Shown here piece by piece: positions 21,560 through 28,967 of a stretch of DNA of 64,000 bases (position 1 is its first letter; every line of letters starts with the position of its first letter). Both the position numbers and the translations under genes were made by a program. Origin of the DNA: Zavarzinia compransoris (lineage in GTDB: Bacteria; Pseudomonadota; Alphaproteobacteria; Zavarziniales; Zavarziniaceae); contig NZ_QGLF01000002.1 of the NCBI RefSeq assembly GCF_003173055.1, positions 682,322-746,321 of the forward strand. Reading direction: 5' to 3'. Under the pieces are notes generated by a model. That model searched no databases. It worked only from the letters and a program-made list of their open reading frames with translations, and had not been told where the DNA came from.

Positions 21560-22714
21560 ATGGCCAGCGACCTGCGGGCCAGCGATCCGCGCCCGGGGCT
21601 TCGTGCCGAGGCGCGGCGTCTCGGCTTCGATCAGGTCGGCTTCGCCCGGCCCGAAGCCCTGGCGCATCTCGGCCGCGACCGGGCCCTGGCCGAATGGCTC
21701 GATGCCGGCTACCAGGGCGAGATGGGCTGGATGGCGGAAACCGCGGCGCGCCGGGGCGATCCCCGGGTGCTGTGGCCGGGGGTGCGTTCCATCGTCATGG
21801 TCGGGGCCAATTACGGGCCGGCCAGCGACCCCCTGGCCCTGCTGGACGAGGCTGATCGCGGCGTCATCGCCGCCTATGCCCGCATGCGCGACTATCACGA
21901 TGTCCTGAAGGGCCGCCTGAAGATGCTGGCGCAGCATCTGGCCAGCCGCCTGGGGGCGGAGGTCAAGGTCTTCGTCGATACGGCGCCGGTGATGGAAAAG
22001 CCCCTGGCCCAGGCGGCGGGCATCGGCTGGCAGGGCAAGCACACCAATCTGGTCAGCCGGGCCCATGGCTCGTGGCTGTTCCTGGGCGCCCTGTTCACCG
22101 CCGCCGACCTCGCGCCGGACGAGGCGGAGGCGGACCATTGCGGCACCTGCCGCCGCTGCCTGGACGCCTGCCCGACCGGCGCCTTTCCCGCGCCCTACCG
22201 GCTCGACGCCCGGCGCTGTATCGCCTATCTCAGCATCGAATACGGCGGCGTGATCCCGGTTGAATTCCGCGCCGCCATGGGCAACCGGGTCTATGGCTGC
22301 GACGATTGCCTGGCCGTCTGCCCCTGGAACAAATGGGCCGGCGCATCAAGGGATGCCAAGCTCTCGGAACGGGCGGATCTGGCCGCCCCGGCGCTGGCCG
22401 AACTGGTCACCCTCGACGATGCCGGCTTTCGCCGGCGCTTCGCCACCACGCCGGTCAAGCGCATCGGCCGCGACCGATTCCTGCGCAATGTCCTGATCGC
22501 CATCGGCAACAGCGGCGACCCCGCCTATCGCCCGCTGGTGATCGCGCGGCTGGACGACGCCAGCCCCCTGGTGCGGGCCATGGCGGTCTGGGCCCTGGCC
22601 CAACTGGGCGGGGTCGGGGCGGAGGTCCACCGCGCAGGGACGGAGACGGACGAGGCGGTCCGCGCCGAATGGCACGCCGCCCTCGACGATGCCGTTGTCC
22701 CTGAAGCGGAATGA
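21560..22714 (+). CDS. queG: tRNA epoxyqueuosine(34) reductase
   Basis: A 384-residue cobalamin-dependent enzyme that reduces epoxyqueuosine to queuosine in tRNA wobble position 34, the last step of the pathway. Two ferredoxin-like clusters are present, CGTCRRCLDACPTGA (about residues 194-208) and CDDCLAVCPWNKW. Upstream motifs VDTAPVMEKPLAQAAGIGWQGKHTNLVSRAHGSW and IAYLSIEYGG are conserved in QueG. The C-terminus has a HEAT-like helical part ending VVPEAE. The stop codon lies inside a 26-nt palindrome. The 3' third is repeated downstream in two decayed copies. With gluQ (42623) it shows that the genome modifies Q-type tRNAs. Confidence 0.95.
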   Translation: MASDLRASDPRPGLRAEARRLGFDQVGFARPEALAHLGRDRALAEWLDAGYQGEMGWMAETAARRGDPRVLWPGVRSIVMVGANYGPASDPLALLDEADRGVIAAYARMRDYHDVLKGRLKMLAQHLASRLGAEVKVFVDTAPVMEKPLAQAAGIGWQGKHTNLVSRAHGSWLFLGALFTAADLAPDEAEADHCGTCRRCLDACPTGAFPAPYRLDARRCIAYLSIEYGGVIPVEFRAAMGNRVYGCDDCLAVCPWNKWAGASRDAKLSERADLAAPALAELVTLDDAGFRRRFATTPVKRIGRDRFLRNVLIAIGNSGDPAYRPLVIARLDDASPLVRAMAVWALAQLGGVGAEVHRAGTETDEAVRAEWHAALDDAVVPEAE

Positions 22715-22729
22715 ACGTTCATTCCGCTT
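22704..22729. terminator. Palindrome overlapping queG stop (copy A)
   Basis: Perfect 26-nt palindrome centred on GGAATGAACGTTCATTCC. The queG TGA lies inside it. It can fold as a hairpin but has no clear T-run; the symmetry also suits a dimeric repressor. The same core recurs at 23122 and 23288. Confidence 0.75.
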
Positions 22730-22750
22730 GGAGAGGGCAGGGCCTATTGC

Positions 22751-23153
22751 GTCCCTGGAACAAATGGGCCGGCGCATCGCGGGACGCAAAGCTGGCGGCG
22801 CGGGCGGATCTGGCGGCCCCGGCGCTGGCCGATCTCGTCGCCCTCGGCGATGCCGGCTTTCGCCGGCGCTTCGCGACCACGCCGGTCGAGGGCCTCGGCC
22901 GTGCCCGCGCAATGTCCTGATCGCCATCGGCGCAGCGGCGATCCCGCCTATCGCCCGCTGGCGAGCGCGCGGCTGGGCGACGCCAGCCCCCTGGTGCGGG
23001 CCATGGTGGTCTGGGCCTTGGCCCGGCTGGGCGGGGTGGGGCGGAGGCCCACCCCGCAGGGACGGAGACGGACGAGGCGGTCGCGCTGAGTGGCACGCCG
23101 CCCTCGGCCGCACCGCTTCTTCCCAAGCGGAATGAACGTTCATTCCGCTTGGG
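22751..23153 (+). pseudogene. Decayed queG 3' fragment, copy B
   Basis: About 400 bp closely similar to the last 390 bp of queG, starting at the PWNKWAG coding segment and ending in the same palindrome (23122-23153). The first 55 codons still read as QueG (PWNKWAGASRDAKLAARADL...FATTPVE), then short deletions near 22905 and 22930 shift the frame and bring in a stop. No start codon or upstream catalytic part is present. Differences from queG include many synonymous changes (tca/tcg, agg/cgg, gat/gac, gcc/gca), so it spent time as a coding sequence before decaying. Confidence 0.88.
23122..23153. repeat. Palindrome of queG-tail copy B
   Basis: Perfect 32-nt palindrome, the longest of the three, with CCC/GGG added outside the shared core GGAATGAACGTTCATTCC. 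Confidence 0.85.
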
Positions 23154-23171
23154 GAGGGCGGGACCTGTTGC

Positions 23172-23309
23172 GTCCCTGGAACAAATGGGCGGGGGCGTCA
23201 AGGGCTGCCAAGCTGGGGGCGCGGGCGGATCTGGCCGCCCCGGCGCTGGCCGATCTCGTCGCCCTCGGCCGGGCCGTTGTTCCTGAAGCGGAATGAACGT
23301 TCATTCCGC
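23172..23309 (+). pseudogene. Decayed queG 3' fragment, copy C (internally deleted mosaic)
   Basis: A 138-bp remnant encoding PWNKWAGASRAAKLGARADL...LVALG joined directly to the QueG C-terminal RAVVPEAE and its stop, with about 250 bp missing between. Its start (tcaaggg.tgccaagct) matches functional queG, its middle (gatctcgtcgccctcgg) matches copy B, and its end (ccgttgttcctgaagcgg) matches queG again, so it is a mosaic. It ends in the third palindrome. Confidence 0.85.
23288..23309. repeat. Palindrome of queG-tail copy C
   Basis: Perfect 22-nt palindrome with the core GGAATGAACGTTCATTCC, lying 12 nt before the stop of the convergent TPR gene, where it could serve as a shared terminator. 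Confidence 0.85.
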
Positions 23310-23321
23310 CTGGGGGGCGGG

Positions 23322-24062
23322 TTATTTCGCCTTGTCGAGGGCTTTCAGGCTGGCGGCGGCGGCATCGCGGATCGGGCCGGCGGGGGCCTTGGCGGCGGCT
23401 TCCTTCCAGTCGGCGGCGGCGCCCTTGCGGTCTCCGTCGAGCAGGCGGATGCGTCCGCGTTCGAGAAGGGCGGCGGGATCGCCCGGCGCCAGTTGCAGGG
23501 CTTTGGCGATGGCGCCCTTCGCCTCCGCCAGCTTGCCGGCCTCGCGCAGCGCAGTGGCGAACAGGAGCTGAAGTTCGCGGTCGTCGCCCCGCAGTTGCAC
23601 GGCGGCGTCGAGATCGGCGGCGGCGCGCGGCCAATCGTTCAGGGCGGCCCGCGCCCGTGCCCGGTCGGCCAGGAGATCGGCGTCGTTCGGCGTGTTGCGC
23701 AGGGCCCGGTCGAAGGCCTTGAGGGCAAGGTCGGGCTTGTTGTCGAGCAGGCGGATATTGCCCAATTGGCCGAGCAGGGCGGCCGCCTCGCGCGGGTCGG
23801 TCATCTGGTCGATCAGGCGGCTGAGGCGTTCGCCGGCGGCGCCATAGCGCTTCAGGGCCACTTCCGCCAGCACGGCGCAATGCTGGGCGGCGGGATCGTC
23901 GGACCTCTTGGTCCAGGCGAGGGCGGCATTGAAGCCGTCGGCCGGGGCCCGGCTGACGAGGTCGACGCATTCGCCATAGGTGAGCGCCCGGGCGGGCAGG
24001 GCGGCGAAGCCGACGGCAAGGCCGAGGGCCAGGGCGGCGGTGGCTTGTTTCAGGGGCGGCAT
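23322..24062 (-). CDS. Exported tetratricopeptide-repeat protein
   Basis: A 246-residue exported protein with TPR units. MPPLKQATAALALGLAVGFAALPARA is a signal peptide with cleavage after ARA. The mature part has a cysteine-containing N-region (ECVDLV, QHCAVL) and repeats such as PDLALKAFDRALRNTPNDADLLADRARARAAL, PRAAADLDAAVQL and GAIAKALQLAPGDPAALLERGRIRL. The start at 24062 was taken because an upstream Met at 24104 would put non-conserved charged residues before the signal. TPR proteins bind other proteins; the partner is unknown. Confidence 0.88.
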   Translation of the reverse strand: MPPLKQATAALALGLAVGFAALPARALTYGECVDLVSRAPADGFNAALAWTKRSDDPAAQHCAVLAEVALKRYGAAGERLSRLIDQMTDPREAAALLGQLGNIRLLDNKPDLALKAFDRALRNTPNDADLLADRARARAALNDWPRAAADLDAAVQLRGDDRELQLLFATALREAGKLAEAKGAIAKALQLAPGDPAALLERGRIRLLDGDRKGAAADWKEAAAKAPAGPIRDAAAASLKALDKAK

Positions 24063-24106
24063 GGCGCCTACAGTCCTCTCTCGACGTTCCGGATGCAAGG
24101 CCACGG

Positions 24107-24991
24107 ATGACCCGCCTGTTCTGTTTCGGTCTCGGTTACACGGCGCTGGCGCTTGCCGACCTGCTGCAAGCCGAGGGGATCGCCGTCGCCGGCACCGTGC
24201 GCAGCCCCGAGAAGGCGGCGCAACTCCGAGCCCGCGGCATCGAGGCCCATGTCCTCGACCGCGGCCGGCCGCTGGACGCCTGGGCCGCAGCCCTGGCGGG
24301 AACCACCCATCTCCTGTCCTCCGTCCCGCCGGACGAGGCGGGGGACCCCGTGATCGACCGGCATGGGCCCGATCTGCGCCGGCTTTCGGGCATTTTGTGG
24401 GCGGGCTATATCTCGACCACCGGCGTCTACGGCGACCGGGCCGGCGGCTGGGTGGACGAGGACAGCCCGCTGGCCCCGGCCGGGCCGCGCGGCACCCGGC
24501 GCGTCGCGGCGGAAGCGGCCTGGGCGGCCACCGGCCTGCCGCTGCATCTCTTCCGCCTGCCCGGCATCTACGGCCCGGGGCGCAGCGCGCTCGATCAATT
24601 GCGCGCCGGCCGGGCGCAGGCGGTGGTGAAGCCGGGCCAGGTGTTCAGCCGCATCCATGTCGCCGATCTCGCCCGGGCGCTCCGCGCCTCCATGGCACGG
24701 CCGAACCCCGGGCGGGCCTATAATATCTGCGACGACGAAGCCTCGCCCTCGGTCGATGTCCTCGATCATGCGGCCGACCTTCTTGGCCTGCCGCGGCTGG
24801 CGCGGGTCGATTTCGAGACGGCCGAAATGTCGCCCATGGCGCGCAGTTTCTGGAGCGAATCGAAACGCGTCTCCAACCGCCGCCTGAAGGCGGAACTGGG
24901 GCTCGACCTGCTCTATCCGACCTATCGCCACGGCCTCGCGGCGATCCTGGCGGGGGAGGGCGGCGATGGCCGACGTCCTGCTGTACCTTGA
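24107..24991 (+). CDS. SDR family NAD(P)-dependent oxidoreductase (YeeZ-like)
   Basis: A 294-residue atypical SDR. The nucleotide-binding motif is LFCFGLGYTALALADLL (GxGxxA type), then THLLSSVPPDEAGDPVIDRHGPDL and the catalytic-region YISTTGVYGDRAGGWVDEDSPLAP. FRLPGIYGPGRSALDQL and FSRIHVADLARAL are shared with YeeZ-like and NAD-dependent epimerase-type proteins. The substrate is unknown. The 3' end overlaps the ankyrin gene by 26 nt. It diverges from the TPR gene with a 44-nt gap. Confidence 0.88.
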   Translation: MTRLFCFGLGYTALALADLLQAEGIAVAGTVRSPEKAAQLRARGIEAHVLDRGRPLDAWAAALAGTTHLLSSVPPDEAGDPVIDRHGPDLRRLSGILWAGYISTTGVYGDRAGGWVDEDSPLAPAGPRGTRRVAAEAAWAATGLPLHLFRLPGIYGPGRSALDQLRAGRAQAVVKPGQVFSRIHVADLARALRASMARPNPGRAYNICDDEASPSVDVLDHAADLLGLPRLARVDFETAEMSPMARSFWSESKRVSNRRLKAELGLDLLYPTYRHGLAAILAGEGGDGRRPAVP

Positions 24992-26279
24992 CCTCGCCGC
25001 CCGCCAGCGCGACCTGGCCCGGGCGCGCCGGGAAGCAGTCGAGGCCGCGCGGCCCGGCACGACCGAAGCCCTGCTCGCCGCCGCCTTCCACGGCCGGACC
25101 GGGGAGGTCCGCGACCTGCTGCAAGCCGGCCTTGCCCCCGCCAGCGAGATCGACCATGTGGTCGCGGCGGCGGCGCGCGGCAACCGCGCCACCCTGCTCC
25201 GCGATCTGATCGCGCATCAGGCCCCGGCCCCGGCCCTGCTGGCGGAAGCCTGGGGGCAGGCGGCGGCGGCTGGCGCCCTTGCCTGCCTGCGGGTGTTCGA
25301 GACCTTGAAATGCGATCCCGAGGTGGCGGATGCCTTCGGCTGGACGCCGCTGTTCCATGCCGCCGCCGCCGGTCAGGCCGAGGCGGCGGACGGCCTGATC
25401 GAGGCCGGCGCCGCGATCGGCCGGCGCGACCGCCAAGGCCGAACCCCGGCCGATTGGGCGGCGGCGCGGGGCCATCACGATATGGTCGAGCGCCTGATCC
25501 CGGCCGACCTGCCGGCCGATCTGGACGCCCTGTCCACAAGCGACCTGAACGGCCTCTTCGTCGACGGTGCGCAGGAAGGCCGGCCCGGCCGGTTCCGGCC
25601 GCTGGTCGCCGCCGGGCTCGACCTTGCGGCTTTGGGGCCGGTCGCGCTCCGCCTTGCCGCCCTCCATGGCCGGGCGGAGGCGGTGCGGCAATTGCTGCTG
25701 CTCGAGGTGCCGCCCGATGCCGGCAATGCCATGGCGGTGGCGGCCGGGCGGGGGCGGGCAGAGGTCGTCGAATTGCTGGGCGCCTGGGGCGGCCGGGCCG
25801 AGGGCATGGACCCGGACCAGCCGGGCTGGCCCCTGGTCGAACGGGCGCGGGCGGGCCAGGACCTGATCAAGGCCTGCTTCTGGGGCCGGCGCGACGGGGT
25901 CGACGCGGTGCTGGCCCGCGGCGCCCCGGTGAATGCCCGGGAAGCCCGGGCCGGCCAGGGCGGCGCCCGCGGGCAGCGGGTCTATGAGGACAGCGTCAGC
26001 GTGCTGATGAAGGCGGTCTTCTTCGGCCATGCCGAAGCCGTCGCCCGCCTGCTGGAGGAACCGGCGCTGGAGATCGAGGCCCAGTTCAGATACCGGACCG
26101 CCCTGGGCGAGGCGGTCTGGTGGGGCAAGGACGAGATCGCCATGATGCTGGTGCGGGCCGGGGCCGATGCCAACCGGCCGTGCCGGGTGTCGGGCGAGAC
26201 GCCCCTCGACATGGCCGGGGCGCGCGACAATCCGGCCCTGTCCGGGCGGTTGCGGCGTCTCCTCCGGGATGGCGCATAA
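24966..26279 (+). CDS. Ankyrin-repeat protein
   Basis: A 437-residue protein of ankyrin-like repeats, without signal peptide. Canonical units are visible, for example FGWTPLFHAAAAGQAEAADGLIEAGAAIGRRDRQGRTPADWAAARGHHDMVERLI (residues about 118-180) and, near the C-terminus, YRTALGEAVWWGKDEIAMMLVRAGADANRPCRVSGETPLDMAGAR. The intervening region is degenerate repeats. GGGAGGG lies just upstream of ATG 24966, inside the SDR gene, so the pair is likely co-translated. Such proteins mediate protein binding; I see no enzymatic domain. Confidence 0.9.
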   Translation: MADVLLYLDLAARQRDLARARREAVEAARPGTTEALLAAAFHGRTGEVRDLLQAGLAPASEIDHVVAAAARGNRATLLRDLIAHQAPAPALLAEAWGQAAAAGALACLRVFETLKCDPEVADAFGWTPLFHAAAAGQAEAADGLIEAGAAIGRRDRQGRTPADWAAARGHHDMVERLIPADLPADLDALSTSDLNGLFVDGAQEGRPGRFRPLVAAGLDLAALGPVALRLAALHGRAEAVRQLLLLEVPPDAGNAMAVAAGRGRAEVVELLGAWGGRAEGMDPDQPGWPLVERARAGQDLIKACFWGRRDGVDAVLARGAPVNAREARAGQGGARGQRVYEDSVSVLMKAVFFGHAEAVARLLEEPALEIEAQFRYRTALGEAVWWGKDEIAMMLVRAGADANRPCRVSGETPLDMAGARDNPALSGRLRRLLRDGA

Positions 26280-26349
26280 TCCACTGTCGCCGGCGCGGAA
26301 ATAGGATTAATCCTCTCCTGCCGTCAGGCTAAAAATGAGGGGAGATCTG

Positions 26350-26775
26350 ATGTCCATCGCTGTTCTTTGCGTGCTTATCGCCATCCTGATGCCGGCCTTG
26401 ACCAATATCGTCGGCAAGGTTTCGGCGGGCCGGGGCTATGACAATAATTCGCCGCGGCTCTGGCTGGAAAAGCAGACCGGCTGGCGCCAGCGGGCCTATT
26501 GGGCCCACAACAACCATCTCGAAGCCGTGGCACCCTTTGCCGCCGCGGTCATTCTCTGCTTCGTCGCCGGCGTCGATCGGGCCTGGCTCGACCAGTGGGC
26601 GATGATCTTCATCGCCGTCCGCCTCGTCTATACGGCGATCTATCTCGCCGATATCGGGCCCCTGCGCACCCTGGTGTGGATGGGCGGCGCCGCCATCATC
26701 GTCTGGATGCTGGTCAAGGCCGGCGTGGCCCTGGCGGCCGTCGCCCCGGTGGCGGTTCCGGCCATCGGCGGCTGA
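26350..26775 (+). CDS. MAPEG family membrane protein
   Basis: A 141-residue inner-membrane protein of the MAPEG fold (membrane-associated eicosanoid/glutathione metabolism), with four hydrophobic helices: MSIAVLCVLIAILMPALTNIV, EAVAPFAAAVILCFVAGV, WAMIFIAVRLVYTAIYLADI and TLVWMGGAAIIVWMLVKAGV. RAYWAHNNHLEAVAPFAA matches the family's conserved R-A-N-E/H region. The start at 26350 is preceded by GAGGGGAG. The bacterial role of these small members is not defined. Confidence 0.88.
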   Translation: MSIAVLCVLIAILMPALTNIVGKVSAGRGYDNNSPRLWLEKQTGWRQRAYWAHNNHLEAVAPFAAAVILCFVAGVDRAWLDQWAMIFIAVRLVYTAIYLADIGPLRTLVWMGGAAIIVWMLVKAGVALAAVAPVAVPAIGG

Positions 26776-26788
26776 GCATACAAGCCCG

Positions 26789-26815
26789 CGGCCGCCGCCC
26801 GACCGGCGGCGGCCG
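26789..26815. terminator. GC hairpin between MAPEG and nsrR
   Basis: Perfect 11-bp stem CGGCCGCCGCC/GGCGGCGGCCG with a 5-nt loop between convergent genes. There is no T-run on either side, so termination is only plausible. Confidence 0.5.
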
Positions 26816-26835
26816 TCCTCGATGCACGGCCGTTC

Positions 26836-27267
26836 TCAGTGAACGGCTGGGCGTTCCAGGAACAGGCGACCGATGTCGCCCCGCCGGCTCAGGATATCGG
26901 CCAGCGTATAGCGGTCGAGCACGGCGAGGAAGGCCGCCAGCGCCTCCGCCAGGACGCCGGTCAGGCCGCAGGCGGGCGCGATCACGCAGCGCCCGCAGTC
27001 GACGAGGTCGGTGCCCGCCTCGGTGCGCCGCACCACCGCCCCCACATTGATATCCGCCGCCGGCCGGGCGAGGCGGATCCCGCCCGAGCGGCCGCGCGTG
27101 CTGGCGACGACGCCGGCCTGCCCCAGGTCGCTGACCACCTTCATCAGGTGGTTCTGGGAAATGCCGTAGGCGGCGGCGACTTCGGCGATGGAACACAGGC
27201 GGTCCGGCCGGGCCCCCAAGTAGAGCAGCACCCGCATCGCATAGTCGGTATAGCGCGTCAGGTGCAT
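26836..27267 (-). CDS. nsrR: Rrf2-family nitric-oxide-sensing repressor, NsrR type
   Basis: A 143-residue DNA-binding protein of the Rrf2 family. The winged helix is MHLTRYTDYAMRVLLYLGARPD with recognition part SIAEVAAAYGISQNHLMKVVSDL and the wing GRSGGIRLARP. Three cysteines, C91, C94 and C100 (DCGRCVIAPACG), would hold the NO-sensitive Fe-S cluster. It diverges from the truncated globin and flavohemoglobin genes, the classic NsrR targets. Operator-like sites lie on each side of the shared promoter (27292-27308 and 27345-27361), so it probably represses both itself and the globin operon until NO destroys the cluster. Confidence 0.9.
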   Translation of the reverse strand: MHLTRYTDYAMRVLLYLGARPDRLCSIAEVAAAYGISQNHLMKVVSDLGQAGVVASTRGRSGGIRLARPAADINVGAVVRRTEAGTDLVDCGRCVIAPACGLTGVLAEALAAFLAVLDRYTLADILSRRGDIGRLFLERPAVH

Positions 27268-27291
27268 GGCGGGGCGTGGTCCTCATAAATC

Positions 27292-27308
27292 ATGCATTCA
27301 GGATATAT
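27292..27308. promoter_or_regulatory. NsrR-like operator, nsrR side
   Basis: ATGCAT-TCAGG-ATATAT has the 17-nt, 6-5-6 geometry of NsrR sites (ATGCAT N5 ATGCAT); the second half is imperfect. It lies 25 nt upstream of the nsrR start and suggests autoregulation. Confidence 0.55.
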
Positions 27309-27344
27309 CATTTTTCCCTTGCGCCCGCCAGCGCGGGTCAATAG

Positions 27345-27361
27345 ATGTATATTATATGCAT
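27345..27361. promoter_or_regulatory. NsrR-like operator, globin side
   Basis: ATGTATATTATATGCAT matches the NsrR geometry (ATGYAT N5 ATGCAT) with one pyrimidine change. It lies 18 nt upstream of the truncated globin start, at the expected promoter position. Confidence 0.75.
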
Positions 27362-27378
27362 GATTTAGGGGCGGGGCG

Positions 27379-27744
27379 ATGGACGCCGGGATCGACGACG
27401 AAGGCTTGCGCCGTCTGGTGGCGGCATTCTACGCGCGGGTTCGCCTGGATGCGGAACTGGGGCCGATCTTCAACGGCGCCATCGCCGACTGGCCGGCGCA
27501 TCTGGCGACGCTCGGGGATTTCTGGTCGTCGGTGATGCACGCCGGCGGGCGTTACAGGGGCAATCCCCTGGCCGCCCACCTGAAGCATGCGGCAACCATC
27601 ACCCCCGCCCATTTCGAGCGCTGGCTGGCCCTCTGGCAGGCCACGGCCGAGGAGGTCGCGCCCGAAGCCGCCGGCGCGCTTCAGGCCAAGGCCCGGCGCA
27701 TCGCGGAAAGCCTGCAACTCGCCCTGTTCTATCGACCCGCCTGA
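27379..27744 (+). CDS. Group III truncated hemoglobin
   Basis: A 121-residue globin of the truncated group III (Ctb-like) class, a cytoplasmic haem protein linked to NO and oxygen chemistry. LRRLVAAFYARVRLDAELGPIFN is the A/B-helix signature, FWSSVMHAGGRYRGNPLAAHLKHAATITPAHFERWLALWQATAEE carries the distal WSS/Y and proximal H residues, and the C-terminal helix follows. It is 17 nt downstream of an NsrR-like operator and 12 nt before hmp, so both globins should be induced together by NO. Confidence 0.92.
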   Translation: MDAGIDDEGLRRLVAAFYARVRLDAELGPIFNGAIADWPAHLATLGDFWSSVMHAGGRYRGNPLAAHLKHAATITPAHFERWLALWQATAEEVAPEAAGALQAKARRIAESLQLALFYRPA

Positions 27745-27756
27745 GAGAGACGCTTC

Positions 27757-28962
27757 ATGTCCAAGCCGTTGAGTGACCGCACGATCGCCCTCGTCAAGGC
27801 GACGATCCCCGCCCTTGAAGCCCATGGCCTTGCCATCGTGCGGGAAATGTACGACCGCCTGTTCCAGGACGCGGGCATCCGCGCCCTGTTCAACCAGTCC
27901 CACCACGGCGGCGCCGGCGCGCAGCCCAAGGCGCTGGCCGGCGCGATCCTCGCCTATGCCGCCCATATCGACGATCTGGCGGCGCTGGCCCCGGCGGTGG
28001 AGCGGATCGCGCAGAAACACGCAGGGTTGCAGATCCTGCCCGAGCATTACCCCCATGTCGCGACCGCCCTGCTCGGCGCGATCAAGGCGGTCCTCGGCGA
28101 TGCCGCGACCGACGACATCCTGGCCGCCTGGGGCGAAGCCTATTGGTTCCTGGCCGATATCCTGATCGCGCGCGAAAGCCGCATCTACGGCGAGATCGCC
28201 GCCGCCGCGGGCGGCTGGGCCGGCTGGCGCGATTTCGTGATTGAGAAGGTTACCCCGGAAAGCGCGGTGATCGCTTCCTTCACCCTGCGCCCGGCCGATG
28301 GCGGGCCGGTGCTGCGCCACCGGCCGGGGCAATATCTCACCTTCTGGCTGGACCTGCCGGGCCATGGCCCGGTGAAGCGGAACTACAGCCTGTCGGCGGC
28401 GGCGGACGGCGCCACCTATCGGATCTCGGTGAAGCGGGAGCCGGGCGGCCTTGCCTCCAACTGGCTGCATGACGCCGGGCATCCGGGCACGGTGCTGAAG
28501 GTGGCGGCCCCGGCCGGCGAATTCTTCCTGGCCGAGGCGCCGCAACGCCCCGTGGTGCTGCTGTCCGGCGGGGTCGGGCTCACCCCCCTGGTCGCCATGT
28601 GGCAGGAGGCGGCCCGCCGGCATCCCGGGCTGCCGGTCCAATTCGTCCATGGCACGCTGGACGGCTCCACCCATGCCCTGGCGGCGGAGATCCGGGCCCT
28701 GGCCGATGAAACCCGGCGCATCACCACCTTCTATCAGTCGCCGCGGGCGGCAGACGTGGCGGCACGGGACTACGACCGGGCGGGGCTGATCGACGGTGCC
28801 TGGCTGCAGGCCCATACGCCGGTGGCCGCGGCCGATTATTACCTGTGCGGCCCGCGCGGTTTCCTGCGGGCGCTGGTGGCGGCGCTGTCGCTTGCCGGGG
28901 TGCCGGCGGACCGCATCCATTATGAATTCTTCGGCCCGGCCGACGAATTGCTGGCCGCCTGA
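27757..28962 (+). CDS. hmp: Flavohemoglobin nitric oxide dioxygenase
   Basis: A 401-residue enzyme that oxidises NO to nitrate with oxygen and NAD(P)H. The globin domain (about 1-140) has the distal EMYDRLF tyrosine and the proximal QKHAGLQILPEHYPHVA histidine. The FAD domain carries KRNYSLS (about residues 207-213) and the NAD domain GGVGLTPLVAM and CGPRGFL. Length and domain order match Hmp. It lies in the predicted NsrR operon after the truncated globin and is followed 5 nt later by the HPP-CBS gene. Function is well established for the family. Confidence 0.95.
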   Translation: MSKPLSDRTIALVKATIPALEAHGLAIVREMYDRLFQDAGIRALFNQSHHGGAGAQPKALAGAILAYAAHIDDLAALAPAVERIAQKHAGLQILPEHYPHVATALLGAIKAVLGDAATDDILAAWGEAYWFLADILIARESRIYGEIAAAAGGWAGWRDFVIEKVTPESAVIASFTLRPADGGPVLRHRPGQYLTFWLDLPGHGPVKRNYSLSAAADGATYRISVKREPGGLASNWLHDAGHPGTVLKVAAPAGEFFLAEAPQRPVVLLSGGVGLTPLVAMWQEAARRHPGLPVQFVHGTLDGSTHALAAEIRALADETRRITTFYQSPRAADVAARDYDRAGLIDGAWLQAHTPVAAADYYLCGPRGFLRALVAALSLAGVPADRIHYEFFGPADELLAA

Positions 28963-28967
28963 CCATC

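Noticed and set aside
22704-22729. Operator for a TetR-type regulator of queG
   Set aside because: The shape fits, but the palindrome lies at the stop codon and beyond, not at a promoter; termination or a recombination hotspot is more likely. Kept only as an alternative.
22704-23309. CRISPR array or insertion sequence
   Set aside because: The repeats are three palindromes spaced by about 420 and 160 bp of queG-derived sequence, with no uniform spacers, no cas genes, no transposase frame and no terminal inverted repeats.
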